Counted from the first letter of the stretch, positions 48,133 through 57,624 are shown. The stretch is 64,000 nucleotides of DNA from Bombella favorum (GCF_014048475.1 NZ_NWUS01000001.1:496001-560000), one strand, 5' to 3'. The notes: a model not told the origin generated them from the sequence alone. Numbers and translations are program-made.

Positions 48133-49261
48133 CCGCCTTAATCCAATACGTCCCGCTGTTAGGCATCACTGTAAAACGGCTCTGTATCAGACTGCGGTCG
48201 GCATCCGGATCCAGATCCTTGAAGCGTTCGGGATAGAACCATTTAGCCATGACCTCAATGGCAAGAATGTTGAACGGGCTATCGTAGAATGTATGCCAGA
48301 TGCCATAGGCACGCCCGTTACGCACGGCACTCAACCCGGCAAGTTCCGGTGCCTTCAGCAGGGCCTTGAGGGATTCCTGCGCCAATTCCGGCGTCACCTG
48401 AGAGCCCATCTTCAGTCCCGGCCCGCTGTTACCTGGCCCCCGTGTCCCATCAAGGATTAAAACATCTGGGTCTTTCGCAATGACCATTTCAGCTGAGACA
48501 TCACCAATATAACCCGGCAGAAGGTCGGCAGCGATATTGCGACCACCGGCAGCCTCGATGAAGGCCCCCATATTACCCCGCCCAGCCGTATGGCAGCAGC
48601 TCTGCCGTGCCCCGGCCAGCATATTGATAAACACGGTAGGGCGTTGGCTCTCCGGAATAGAACCCACAACAGACTGGATGAGCTTCAACCGACTTTCGTA
48701 AAAATCAGTATAGGCTTTAGCCTCTGCCTCACGACCGAGAGCATGCCCGAGAATCAACATGCTGGGCACGGTCGTCTTTACCGGGTCCTGACGGAAATCC
48801 ACAAACAAAACGGGAATATGAGCCGCCCTTAGACGGGCCGTAACATCACCAGCCTGCCCCGGCCCGTGGCCAGTCGTGCTAAAAATAGCAAGGTCCGGGT
48901 GCAAATCCAGCACCTTTTCCGGGCTGATCGTATCAGCCGTCGTCCGACCAATCACGGCCACCTTGTCCGCCTCCGGGAATGTCTTGAGCATCTGCTCGTA
49001 ATTCTGTTTATCCGCTTCCCGGAATTCACCCTGCCACCCTACGATGCGGTCGAAAAGATGTCTGCCTTCCAGCGGCTCCAGAGCGTAAATCAGCCGCCCT
49101 TCCCCCAGAATGATACGCTGAGGATGGTCGGGTACGGATACAACCTCCCCCGTGATATCACGCACATCTTTTGCCTGAGCTTGATGGACCGGCACTACAC
49201 TGCTTGCCAAAGCCGCCAGCATAACGCCAGCAGGGCCGAACAGGTTCTTCAATGAAACCAT
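48122..49261 (-). CDS. Periplasmic iron-chelate-type substrate-binding protein
   Basis: A 379-residue TroA-fold binding protein: signal peptide ending in VVPVHQAQAKD, then VPDHPQRIILGEGRLIYAL, LDLHPDLAIFS, and the C-terminal lobe with FINMLAGARQSCCHTAGRGN and ILAIEVMAKWFYPERF. The start is the ATG of MVSLKNL, with AAAGG upstream; a longer frame runs to 49306. The ligand is not certain: siderophore, heme or another chelate. First gene of the transporter operon, behind a Fur-box-like site. No TonB receptor is adjacent. Confidence 0.92.
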   Translation of the reverse strand: MVSLKNLFGPAGVMLAALASSVVPVHQAQAKDVRDITGEVVSVPDHPQRIILGEGRLIYALEPLEGRHLFDRIVGWQGEFREADKQNYEQMLKTFPEADKVAVIGRTTADTISPEKVLDLHPDLAIFSTTGHGPGQAGDVTARLRAAHIPVLFVDFRQDPVKTTVPSMLILGHALGREAEAKAYTDFYESRLKLIQSVVGSIPESQRPTVFINMLAGARQSCCHTAGRGNMGAFIEAAGGRNIAADLLPGYIGDVSAEMVIAKDPDVLILDGTRGPGNSGPGLKMGSQVTPELAQESLKALLKAPELAGLSAVRNGRAYGIWHTFYDSPFNILAIEVMAKWFYPERFKDLDPDADRSLIQSRFTVMPNSGTYWIKADAH

Positions 49262-49333
49262 GATGTTACGCCTTTCACCAGAAAGATCACCCCGCGAGGA
49301 TACCATATCCCCTGCCGGACGAGACTCCCTATC

Positions 49334-49352
49334 TCAATTGATAATCATTCTC
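49334..49352. promoter_or_regulatory. Fur-box-like operator
   Basis: A 19-bp site with 14 matches to the consensus GATAATGATAATCATTATC, centred on GATAATCATT, 73 nt before the binding-protein start. This supports iron repression of the ABC operon and perhaps of galE. Confidence 0.75.
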
Positions 49353-49418
49353 GATACGAATTGTTATAGAAAACCTCTTCCGCTTCTCCAAGGTCGGAAT
49401 AGCTTTCCTCGCACACCT

Positions 49419-49994
49419 CTAGCGTTTTTTCCGTAAAAGAAGCCGTAAAGCCCCCCGATTTCCCTGATGGCTATGCACCACCCCCAGCACCATGGGGGCA
49501 ATATCTGCTCTATGAAGCCAATGGGGCAACTCCCGGCGGATACTTCCCCCACGGGCACCACTGCCCAACCCTGTAACAATCTCAACACAACGCCAGCCCA
49601 TGACACGACTACGCTGCATGAAACGATGAAACTCCTCAAAAGCTTCCTGAACGATATAACCATGTAGGTCGAGCCTGGCGTCAACCCGAAACTGCCCACG
49701 GGAAAGACGACGCCACTGCGTATCATCCAGACCGGGCGCACGAACCCCCACATGAGGCGCAGGCCGGACCGGCGATGCGGCTTGAGCCGGTGGAGCCCCC
49801 CTCACCAGCCGCACGGTCACCATGCCCGTCATCCGTCCCCCCGCTGGCTGGCGAGGCGATGCGCCCGCTCCCTGCCCGGGTGATGCCTCAGCTGGTGCTT
49901 TCGCCGCGTCCTTCCGGCCACGCAGAGGTGCTACACCCTGTACAAAAGCACGCCATAATGCGGCTTCATCATCACCGAGAACCCGTTTTGCCAC
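49419..49994 (-). CDS. Smr-domain protein
   Basis: A 191-residue protein with a C-terminal Smr domain: RLDLHGYIVQEAFEEF, VTGLGSGARGGSIRREL, and HQGNRGALRLLLRKKR. Smr domains bind or nick nucleic acids (ribosome rescue and MutS2-type roles). The N-terminal 90 residues are Ala/Pro-rich and probably disordered. It starts 1 nt after the methyltransferase stop, in the conserved tim44-mltA-smr order. Confidence 0.92.
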   Translation of the reverse strand: MAKRVLGDDEAALWRAFVQGVAPLRGRKDAAKAPAEASPGQGAGASPRQPAGGRMTGMVTVRLVRGAPPAQAASPVRPAPHVGVRAPGLDDTQWRRLSRGQFRVDARLDLHGYIVQEAFEEFHRFMQRSRVMGWRCVEIVTGLGSGARGGSIRRELPHWLHRADIAPMVLGVVHSHQGNRGALRLLLRKKR

Positions 49995-49995
49995 C

Positions 49996-50841
49996 TTATT
50001 GCGCCCCGTCTTCCATCAGTGCATCGGTACCATCACCCTGCGCTATCATGGCACGCAGCCGTTTGCGTGCAAACCGGACATAGGTCGTATCCGCCTCAAT
50101 CCCGATGGAACGTATCTTCAACGACTCTGCAGCAATAAGGCTCGTACCCGTCCCCATGAACGGATCTAGCACTATCATATCCGGTTTCACCCCATGCAGG
50201 CGGATGCAGCGTTCTGGCAGAGCAACCGGGAATGTTCCCGGATGACTATAGCGGGCCTGCCGACTCCGGACTGTCTCATAAGGGATAAACCATGTATCTC
50301 CCCGGCAGCGGCGATCCTCCCGGTGCTGCCGGCGATGGATATTGCTCTTATCCGTGAACGGCACACCCGCGCCGAGCCTATCCAGCTCCACATCGCCTTG
50401 TTTCGTCAGATGGAAAATATGTTCATGGTTCCTGTTAACATAACGGAGAGAATTGACCGGCTTGAAATGCCCATGTGTCACCTCCCCCACCGCTACAGAT
50501 TTAATCCATGAAATATGGTTCTGAAGGGTGAAGAGCTTTCGCAACCGGACCATCAGCTCGAAGGGTAACCACGGCTGGGCAGAAGACCCCGCAATATTGA
50601 GGAAAAAAGAGCCATCATCCCGCATGACACGGGCCACTTTGGAGCAGATAACCTCCATCCAGTCGAGGTAACTCTCCTCGGACAGGCTGTCTTTGTAGCT
50701 CCGATAGGCCAAGCCAAGATTATAGGGGGGGGATGTTACCACCACATCCACACTGCCTGCGGGCATACGCCGCATGACACTCAGGCAATCCCCCCGGATG
50801 AGCGTATGCATCCCCAGCGTCTCACGACGCGCACGTATCAT
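49996..50841 (-). CDS. Solitary DNA methyltransferase (beta class, N4-C or N6-A)
   Basis: A 281-residue amino-methyltransferase with the catalytic motif TSPPYN at residues 36-41 preceding the AdoMet motif DPFMGTGTS near residue 240, i.e. beta-class order. SPPY is more frequent in N4-cytosine enzymes, but N6-adenine is not excluded. It lacks the C-terminal RAMA domain of CcrM, and no restriction gene is near. Its ATG overlaps the mltA stop by 4 nt (a later ATG at 50811 is possible) and smr follows after 1 nt, so it is built into an envelope operon. Target unknown. Confidence 0.85.
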   Translation of the reverse strand: MIRARRETLGMHTLIRGDCLSVMRRMPAGSVDVVVTSPPYNLGLAYRSYKDSLSEESYLDWMEVICSKVARVMRDDGSFFLNIAGSSAQPWLPFELMVRLRKLFTLQNHISWIKSVAVGEVTHGHFKPVNSLRYVNRNHEHIFHLTKQGDVELDRLGAGVPFTDKSNIHRRQHREDRRCRGDTWFIPYETVRSRQARYSHPGTFPVALPERCIRLHGVKPDMIVLDPFMGTGTSLIAAESLKIRSIGIEADTTYVRFARKRLRAMIAQGDGTDALMEDGAQ

Positions 50842-52079
50842 CTGGCCGTCTGCCCTACCCCTGCTGGAATGCTCCCAGCCACGGTAGCAGTGGGCTGATC
50901 ATCCCCCGCCCTTTTTGCTTCAGGCAGAGGAACCAGAACCATCATACGGCCATGATTCTTCATATCTCCGGCAATATTTGCGGCTCTATCACCCCAACCA
51001 AGGAAGAGGTCCCCTCGTGCGGCACCTCGTATGTCACTGCCTGTATCCTGTGCAAAGACCATCCGTGACCATGTCACAAAACGCCCCTGCGCATCCTTCC
51101 CGCTAATATCTACCCAAACAGGCATCCCATAACCGATGAACCGTCTATCCACGGCGAGGGATCGTTGTGGTGTCAGCGGCAAACCGAAAGCACCTGTCGG
51201 CCCTTCATTCTCTGTGCGCTGCGTACGACGGAAGAAGACGTAACTTGGATTTGCCTCCAGAATGGAAGTTGCTTGAGCCGGATTATTAGCCAGCCAGTCC
51301 CGGATGCTCTGAGCATTAACCTCTTCCGGCTTCATCAGCTTGCGTTTGATCAACACACGACCAATCGGAACATAAGGCTGCCCGTTGCGTCCATCATATC
51401 CAAGAAACACCTGCTGCCCATCTGGCAGACGCAAACGGCCAGACCCCTGCGTCTGTAAGAACAGCAGATCGACCGGGCTTTTCAGCCAGGCAATTTCGAG
51501 GCCTTTGCCCTCCAAAGAGCCTGCATCAATGGCTGCTCGGTCATCATAGGGGCGAAAAACGGAGTCCACCCAATGGCCATATTCCAGTTCGCCCTTCTGG
51601 TTCCGGCCCCGCAGAAGGTCCTTCGGGCGACCATAAACGGGAATCTGATACTCACCACCCCGTGTCAGCGAGGCCGGCACTTCCGGGTCATAATAGCCTG
51701 TGTAGAAAGCATCCTGCTTTACAAAGTAAGGCTGAAACCAACTTTCAAAAAACTGTTTCGCCTCTGCCCTATTGGTAGCCTGTACGGAGGACACTGCCGT
51801 GCAGACATTTTGCCAGTCCTTCATGTTGCGGCCGTAAGGCAGGGTTGTAGCCCCACCAAGGGACGTATCCGCTGGTAGGTGGGCAATGCGTAAACATTCC
51901 ATCCTCACCATACCAACAAGCCCGGTATGGTCCTCGCTCTCCCACCCCGATAGCTGCCCAAAACTAACGGGGGTGATATCCACCTTTCCCGTCGGCACGC
52001 CAGGCATACACCCAGACAGAGCCAGCGCCATCAAAGGGGCCAATATCGGACCAGCAGAGGAAAAACAGCGTTTTATCAT
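50838..52079 (-). CDS. mltA: Membrane-bound lytic murein transglycosylase A
   Basis: Outer-membrane lipoprotein that cleaves peptidoglycan glycan strands. The 413-residue product has a lipobox (LALSGC), the MltA barrel (AFYTGYYDPEVPASLTR; LFLQTQGSGRLRLPDG) and the C-terminal 3D domain with catalytic Asp (FAQDTGSDIRGAARGDLF). In the tim44-mltA-methyltransferase-smr operon, after tim44. Confidence 0.95.
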   Translation of the reverse strand: MIKRCFSSAGPILAPLMALALSGCMPGVPTGKVDITPVSFGQLSGWESEDHTGLVGMVRMECLRIAHLPADTSLGGATTLPYGRNMKDWQNVCTAVSSVQATNRAEAKQFFESWFQPYFVKQDAFYTGYYDPEVPASLTRGGEYQIPVYGRPKDLLRGRNQKGELEYGHWVDSVFRPYDDRAAIDAGSLEGKGLEIAWLKSPVDLLFLQTQGSGRLRLPDGQQVFLGYDGRNGQPYVPIGRVLIKRKLMKPEEVNAQSIRDWLANNPAQATSILEANPSYVFFRRTQRTENEGPTGAFGLPLTPQRSLAVDRRFIGYGMPVWVDISGKDAQGRFVTWSRMVFAQDTGSDIRGAARGDLFLGWGDRAANIAGDMKNHGRMMVLVPLPEAKRAGDDQPTATVAGSIPAGVGQTAR

Positions 52080-52173
52080 AACAGAGCCACCCGCCCCGGT
52101 ATGAACAGTACCGGGCCTTCATCATACCCGGCCTCCCCGTACGGGAGACCAACCTTATCAGAGCGGGGTAGCC

Positions 52174-52869
52174 TCACTCGGCCTCTGTTGCAACCACCTT
52201 CCACTGGCCATTTGCACCCTGTTCAAAACTCCAGCGGTCACGAAACTCTGTCAGAGCTTCCGTCCCCTCAACGAGTGTACCCTGCTCATCCCGGCAATAA
52301 CTGACCTGCCACGACACAATGCGAACACAGAGGCGGCAGACATCACTACCCTCACCTGCCGCAACGGCAGACACATAATCCAGCCGCTCAATACGCCGTA
52401 GCTCCAAATGCACCTGCTCTTGGCGTTTCTGCCGTTCCTCCAGCGCATGACGGAAAGTAGCCAGCACGTCGGGAGCCAATACCTTCTCCAGCGTAGCGAC
52501 ATCAGCGCAAGCAAATGCCTTGACGGTACGGGCAAAAATATCCTCGGCCTTCTTGAGGAAATATTCAGCCGAAAACCCGCTGACCTCCGTACCGACTCGA
52601 ACAAGCGATTGCCCAAGCTGCGTATCAGCCTGTGGCAACCCGTATTCTGTCGCTTTCTGCTCCACCCCAGAGCGGCCAGGCAGTGGCGGGGGCTTGGGAG
52701 CCTCTGCTACGCCGCCTTCCTGCTTCCTGCCAACTGTATGGGCTGTCGGTATCTGCTCCTGCCGAATGGCCTGTGCCCCCACACGGCGCCCCAGAACAAA
52801 AAATACGGTACTGCCCACCGCTACAGCCAGCAGAGCCCACAAAACGATATCCCAAGGGAAAGCCGTCAT
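52174..52869 (-). CDS. Tim44/TimA-family membrane-anchored protein
   Basis: A 231-residue protein with one N-terminal helix (IVLWALLAVAVGSTVFFVLG), a Pro-rich linker and a C-terminal Tim44-like domain (FLKKAEDIFARTVKAFA to FRDRWSFEQ). Bacterial members are inner-membrane proteins of uncertain function near mltA. Divergent from secB; 275 nt between them hold the promoters and no other gene that I can see. Confidence 0.92.
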   Translation of the reverse strand: MTAFPWDIVLWALLAVAVGSTVFFVLGRRVGAQAIRQEQIPTAHTVGRKQEGGVAEAPKPPPLPGRSGVEQKATEYGLPQADTQLGQSLVRVGTEVSGFSAEYFLKKAEDIFARTVKAFACADVATLEKVLAPDVLATFRHALEERQKRQEQVHLELRRIERLDYVSAVAAGEGSDVCRLCVRIVSWQVSYCRDEQGTLVEGTEALTEFRDRWSFEQGANGQWKVVATEAE

Positions 52870-53144
52870 CTTACGTCCTAATCATCACATCCGGGTACAG
52901 ACCTACGCAGCCCTACCCGTACCATGCCTTAAAGGTAGGATGCTCCAGCAGCAATCTCAAGACGTCCCACCTATCCTGCCTTATTGGGGAGACAAAGGCG
53001 GCCTCCCTGCTTGGCCCCTCCCCCAAGACATGCTACCGGCTGGGAGGACACGCCCATGCAGGATATAGGCCTTGTCCCCCGTACTGGCGGACAGCTTTTT
53101 CCGCAGGCACCTTACGCAGGCACATTCACACAAGGATGATTCAG

Positions 53145-53663
53145 ATGCCCGATACAAAAAACCCGGAAACCCCGCAGGACAACACGCCGCCATCCCTGCC
53201 GCTGGCCATCAATTTGCAATACACCAAGGACCTGTCCTTTGAGGTTCCCCGTGGTGCAGCCACTTTCACGTCTCTTCAGGCCCCGCCGCAGGTTAACGTG
53301 AATATTGATGTGCAGGCCAATCGTATCGAGCAGGAACAATCCATCTACGAGGTCACGCTGATCATCCGTACCGAGGCGACTGAAGCCCCGCTGGAAGGCA
53401 GCAAGGAGCCGGGGCCGGTCGTCTTCATCGCAGAACTTGCCTATGCCGCTATCGTCACGCTGGACAACCCGCCGCAGGAAATCATTGAACCGATTCTGCT
53501 AGTGGAAGTGCCCCGCCTGATCTTCCCCTTCGCCCGGGCCATCATCAGCGATGTGACACGGGATGGCGGCTTCCCGCCGGTTGCTCTCCAGCCGATTGAT
53601 TTTGCCGCTCTGTGGCAGGCCAAGCAGGAACAGAACTTCCCTGAGCCAGAAGGCGAAGCCTGA
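53145..53663 (+). CDS. secB: Protein-export chaperone SecB
   Basis: A tetrameric cytosolic chaperone keeping preproteins unfolded for SecA. The 172-residue product has LAINLQYTKDLSFEVP, the SecA-binding and peptide-groove regions (YAAIVTLDNP; LLVEVPRLIFPFARAIISD) and PPVALQPIDFAALW. The ATG (MPDTKN) has AAGGA at 8 nt; much longer upstream open frame is not coding. Confidence 0.97.
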   Translation: MPDTKNPETPQDNTPPSLPLAINLQYTKDLSFEVPRGAATFTSLQAPPQVNVNIDVQANRIEQEQSIYEVTLIIRTEATEAPLEGSKEPGPVVFIAELAYAAIVTLDNPPQEIIEPILLVEVPRLIFPFARAIISDVTRDGGFPPVALQPIDFAALWQAKQEQNFPEPEGEA

Positions 53664-53693
53664 TCTACAGGCCGTCACGGTCTTAGTATGGAT

Positions 53694-53724
53694 AAGGCGG
53701 GCCTTTAATGGTCCGCCTTTTTTT
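53694..53724 (+). terminator. Intrinsic terminator for secB
   Basis: Stem AAGGCGGGCC (53694-53703) with GGTCCGCCTT (53710-53719), one G-U pair, followed by seven T residues. It overlaps the 3' end of convergent hemD. Confidence 0.9.
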
Positions 53725-54406
53725 CATGTCTCTCCCCAAGCACCGTAAGGGGTGAACCAACCTCAATACACCCCCATTGCCCCATCGCCTCAGCACGTTT
53801 GGCAATAGCCTGTGAGAAGCAAATAGCCCGACACTGGCCGAGCTGGTCGTAAAACTCTGGCGGGCATAATTCCATAAACAGAGCCACTGTTTCGCTAGAA
53901 TAAAAAAGAACAGCTTCCAGCTCTCCGGTAGCCAAAGCCTCCAACGCTGCCCTAGAAAGATGCTCTACAGGCTGCACCTGATAAGCTTCGACCCACTGCG
54001 CCCCCAACCTTGCTGCTAGATCAACCCCGTACGGCTGGCCGTGCCGCCCCCGTCCGCAGGCCAGCAAAAGGCCAGAACCACACAGATTTTTCTGGCGACA
54101 CAGTGCTTCCAACCCTTCCTGCGTGCCAGAAGCCGCTTCAACACGCTGGAAACCCATCGCCTCGGCCCGCTGTGCCGTACGGTTGCCTACCGTCAGCAAC
54201 AAACGGTCCCGGTCCTGATTCACCAGAAACGGCAGAGCCTGACTGCTCGTCACCAGCATAGCCCGACAGGGATGATCCGCTATCGGAGGCATCTGACGCA
54301 TCGTCATGAGGGGGCTGGCAATAGCCCGCCACCCCTGCGCCTGCACGGCACTAACCGTTTCGCTCAGACCCGGTTCAGGCCGTGTGACCAACACTGCCTG
54401 ACGCAT
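53705..54406 (-). CDS. hemD: Uroporphyrinogen-III synthase
   Basis: Closes hydroxymethylbilane to uroporphyrinogen III with ring-D inversion. The 233-residue product starts QAVLVTRPEPGLSETV and has VGNRTAQRAEAMGF and YSSETVALFMEL, typical of this poorly conserved family. It follows hemC by 3 nt. Its stop region overlaps the secB terminator. Confidence 0.92.
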   Translation of the reverse strand: MRQAVLVTRPEPGLSETVSAVQAQGWRAIASPLMTMRQMPPIADHPCRAMLVTSSQALPFLVNQDRDRLLLTVGNRTAQRAEAMGFQRVEAASGTQEGLEALCRQKNLCGSGLLLACGRGRHGQPYGVDLAARLGAQWVEAYQVQPVEHLSRAALEALATGELEAVLFYSSETVALFMELCPPEFYDQLGQCRAICFSQAIAKRAEAMGQWGCIEVGSPLTVLGERHEKKADH

Positions 54407-54409
54407 GAT

Positions 54410-55459
54410 TTACGGTTGGACAATCTTAGCAAAAATGTCAGGCGGCGTATCTCGCCGCAATTCGCACGCCAGCTCATACCCCATCCGTGCCGCATCCTCC
54501 GGCAGGCCCTCACATTCCCGGCGCAGCAGGAAGGTGCCGTCCTCACTAGCTACCAGACCAGAGAGATAAAGCCGCCCATCTTTCAACTGGGCATAGCCAC
54601 CAATTGGTGTCCGGCAGGAACCATCAAGCTCCGCCAGCAGGGCACGTTCTGCCGTGGCCACAGCACGAGCTTCCGGGTCCTCAATAGCAGACAGAAGCTC
54701 CCGCAGCTCATGGTCGCTCTCACGCACGGTTACGCCAACAATACCCTGCCCGGATGCAGGCAACATCACATCGGGGGAAAGCGGCACATCGATGCGATCT
54801 TCCATGCCAAGGCGTTTCAGCCCAGCATAAGCCAGCAAGGTCGCATCGCACTGGCCCGCACCTAGCTTATCCAACCGGGTTTGCACATTGCCACGCAGCA
54901 GAGTGAATCGCAGGTCTGGCCGGACATGCAGCATCTGCGCCTGACGGCGAACAGAAGCACAACCAACCAATGCCCCTTCTGGCAGGCAGTCGAACGGCCT
55001 TTCAGGGTCAACCGTTACACCACGTTTCCGCAGCATCAACACATCACGGGCATCTTCACGCTTCATCGTGCAGGCCAGCACCAGCCCCGGCGGCAGATGC
55101 GTCTCAAGGTCCTTAAGGCTATGGACGGCAAAATCAATGCCCCCTACGGCCAGAAGCTCGTGAATCTCCTTGGAGAACAACCCCTTCCCGCCGATCTCTG
55201 CCAAGCGGTCCTTGAGGTTGAGGTCCCCGGAGGTTTGCATCTGCTCCTCCTTAAAGGCCCCCATGTCCCGCAGAACAGGGCAGAAACGGGTCAGACGGGT
55301 CAGAAAATGCCGTGTCTGCACCAGCGCTAGCGGGGACGCCCGTGTCCCCACCCGCAGAGGAAGTTTACGGCGGTCCGGTGGCGCCTGAACGTGGGAGCGG
55401 CGGGCCGCTTCGGCAGCAATTTTCTGGAGAGCTGCGGAGGAAAAGTTTGAAGCATTCAT
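54410..55459 (-). CDS. hemC: Porphobilinogen deaminase (hydroxymethylbilane synthase)
   Basis: Joins four porphobilinogens. The 349-residue product has LRVGTRASPLALVQT, VHSLKDLETHLPPGL, and the cofactor cysteine in ELDGSCRTPIGGYA. An unconserved N-terminal stretch of about 40 residues precedes the domain. The start is the ATG of MNASNFSS with GGAGGGAACACC upstream. hemCD is divergent from tsaD. Confidence 0.97.
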   Translation of the reverse strand: MNASNFSSAALQKIAAEAARRSHVQAPPDRRKLPLRVGTRASPLALVQTRHFLTRLTRFCPVLRDMGAFKEEQMQTSGDLNLKDRLAEIGGKGLFSKEIHELLAVGGIDFAVHSLKDLETHLPPGLVLACTMKREDARDVLMLRKRGVTVDPERPFDCLPEGALVGCASVRRQAQMLHVRPDLRFTLLRGNVQTRLDKLGAGQCDATLLAYAGLKRLGMEDRIDVPLSPDVMLPASGQGIVGVTVRESDHELRELLSAIEDPEARAVATAERALLAELDGSCRTPIGGYAQLKDGRLYLSGLVASEDGTFLLRRECEGLPEDAARMGYELACELRRDTPPDIFAKIVQP

Positions 55460-55528
55460 GGTGTTCCCTCCATAACCGATTCTGGAAGGGGTGTCATGCT
55501 CCGAAGAATCCGCCATAATGAACCAATC

Positions 55529-56656
55529 ATGTCTGACATTTCCCACCTGACACCGCTCCTCGCCATAGAGACCTCATGCGATGATACGGCCTGCGCCATT
55601 TTGGATGCTCATGGTACCCTGCTAGGGGAAAGCGTTCTCTCGCAAGAAGATCATGCCGCTCTGGGCGGGGTTGTGCCGGAACTGGCCGCCCGTGCCCATC
55701 TGAACGCTCTACCAGAATTGGTGGACCTGACCCTCCAACGGGCGGGGCTGACCTTGAAGGACATCGCCCTCTTCGCCGCCACAACCGGCCCTGGCCTCAT
55801 TGGCGGGCTGATTGTTGGTAGCTCCTACGCCAAAGGGTTGGCCATGGCTTGTGGAAAGCCTTTCATGGGTATCAACCATATTGAGGGGCACATCCTCACC
55901 CCCCGCCTGCCCGCTGCCCTGCGCCCGGACGAACAGGCACCAGCTTTCCCCTATCTGGCACTTCTGGTCTCTGGTGGTCACTGCCAGTGCATCACCGTGG
56001 AAGATACGGGCCAATATCGCCGCCTTGGTGGTACGATTGATGATTCCGCTGGTGAAGCATTCGATAAAGTCGCCAAGATGCTAGGGCTGGGCTGGCCCGG
56101 TGGCCCAGCCCTGGAAAAACTGGCACGGGAGGGCAACCCGCAAGCCTACAGCCTGCCCCGCCCGCTGAAAGGCCGCCCCGGTTGCGATTTTTCGTTCTCC
56201 GGCCTCAAAACGGCAGTCTCACGCCATATTGAACCTTATGGCCGGGAGGCCCTGCCTCGACAGGTCGCTGCTGACCTCGCCGCTTCCTTTCAACAGGCCG
56301 TAACGGATGTACTGGCGGACCGTATCACCAACGCACTGGCCATAGCCCCGCAGGTGACAACCCTTGTGGTCGCCGGTGGCGTTGCCGCCAATACAGCCCT
56401 GCGTCAGCGGCTGGAACGCATTGCCGAGGCTCATAAGATCGCCTTCCTCGCCCCACCGCTGCGGCTCTGTACCGACAATGCCGCCATGATAGGATGGGCC
56501 GCTCTGGAGCGGCTAAAGCAGGGAGAAGTGCCGGATGATATTTCCCTTGCCCCCCGCCCCCGCTGGCCGCTAGATGAACGCCAACCTTACCAGCCACACA
56601 CACCGCAGGAAACGCCCCCCGTTGGGCACTCCCCTCTGATGGAACCATCCGCATGA
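55529..56656 (+). CDS. tsaD: tRNA threonylcarbamoyltransferase TsaD
   Basis: Transfers threonylcarbamoyl to A37 of ANN-reading tRNAs. The 375-residue ASKHA-fold protein has ETSCDDTACAI, the metal-binding HIEGHILTPRL, LLVSGGHCQ, DDSAGEAFDKVAKMLGL and VAGGVAANTALR. The start was set at MSDISHLTP; a longer frame begins at 55496. Its stop overlaps the gpsA start (ATGA). A proline-rich tail of about 40 residues is extra. Confidence 0.97.
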   Translation: MSDISHLTPLLAIETSCDDTACAILDAHGTLLGESVLSQEDHAALGGVVPELAARAHLNALPELVDLTLQRAGLTLKDIALFAATTGPGLIGGLIVGSSYAKGLAMACGKPFMGINHIEGHILTPRLPAALRPDEQAPAFPYLALLVSGGHCQCITVEDTGQYRRLGGTIDDSAGEAFDKVAKMLGLGWPGGPALEKLAREGNPQAYSLPRPLKGRPGCDFSFSGLKTAVSRHIEPYGREALPRQVAADLAASFQQAVTDVLADRITNALAIAPQVTTLVVAGGVAANTALRQRLERIAEAHKIAFLAPPLRLCTDNAAMIGWAALERLKQGEVPDDISLAPRPRWPLDERQPYQPHTPQETPPVGHSPLMEPSA

Positions 56657-57624
56657 CTAGCCAGCCACGCATTGCCGTCATCGGGGCCGGAGCATGGGGT
56701 ATTGCTCTGGCCTGCACCCTATCCCGGATCGCCCACGTCACCCTCTGGACACGTACCCCCGTGCCAGACGGTACACGCACCATGCCCCACCTGCCGCAGG
56801 TCACCCTGCCAGACGGCATCACGGTGACCAGCACTCTGCCTTCCGAGGCGGATATTGTCCTCCTCGTCGTTCCCACGCAGGGGCTGCGTGATACGTCACT
56901 AGCTCTCCAGCAACGCCTGAAGCCTGATGTTCCTGTTGTTACCTGCTGTAAGGGTATGGAACAGGGAACCTTCATGCTCCCACTGGAGATTATCGCCCAA
57001 ACCATGCCCGGCCGTCCGGCAGCTGTTCTCTCCGGCCCCAACTTTGCCATTGAGGTCGCACAGGGTATGCCAGCTGCGGCCACTCTGGCAGCCGCCGACC
57101 TGCCCTTCGTGACGGAGCTGACCCGGCGTCTCACCACCCCTACGCTGCGCCTTTATGCCAGTACCGACCCTTTGGGCGTTCAGCTCGCCGGGGCAGCCAA
57201 GAATGTAATTGCCATTGGGGCGGGTATCAGCGTTGGGGCCAAGATGGGAGAAAATGCCAGAGCCGCCATCATCACCCGTGCCCTGGCCGAGACAGCCCGC
57301 CTTGTAAATGCCATGGGTGGCGAGGGCCGCACCATGTACGGTCTGGCGGGTATGGGGGACCTGATCTTGACCGCTACGGGGGCAGGCTCCCGCAATTACA
57401 GTCTGGGCGTAGCCCTAGGCCGTGGGGAGAATGTCGAGGATATTCTTGCCAAACGTGATACAGTCGCCGAAGGCGTGCTAACTGCCCCCACTCTGAAGAA
57501 ACTCGGCCAGCGTTTTGACATCGAAACCCCCATTATCAATGTCATCACCCGCCTCATTTCCGGCGAGCTTACGCCCCATCAAGCCAGGGATGAACTGTTA
57601 GACCGCCCACCCTGTTTTGAATAA
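56653..57624 (+). CDS. gpsA: Glycerol-3-phosphate dehydrogenase [NAD(P)+]
   Basis: Reduces dihydroxyacetone phosphate to sn-glycerol-3-phosphate for phospholipid synthesis. The 323-residue product has the NAD-binding GAGAWGIALA, CCKGMEQGT, SGPNFAIEVAQGMP, the catalytic-lysine block LAGAAKNVIAIGAGI and TMYGLAGMGDLILTATG. Overlaps tsaD by 4 nt. Confidence 0.97.
   Translation: MTSQPRIAVIGAGAWGIALACTLSRIAHVTLWTRTPVPDGTRTMPHLPQVTLPDGITVTSTLPSEADIVLLVVPTQGLRDTSLALQQRLKPDVPVVTCCKGMEQGTFMLPLEIIAQTMPGRPAAVLSGPNFAIEVAQGMPAAATLAAADLPFVTELTRRLTTPTLRLYASTDPLGVQLAGAAKNVIAIGAGISVGAKMGENARAAIITRALAETARLVNAMGGEGRTMYGLAGMGDLILTATGAGSRNYSLGVALGRGENVEDILAKRDTVAEGVLTAPTLKKLGQRFDIETPIINVITRLISGELTPHQARDELLDRPPCFE

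Noticed and set aside
49996-50841. CcrM (GANTC) cell-cycle methyltransferase
   Set aside because: The product is 281 residues and has no RAMA domain, whereas CcrM is about 360 residues with one.
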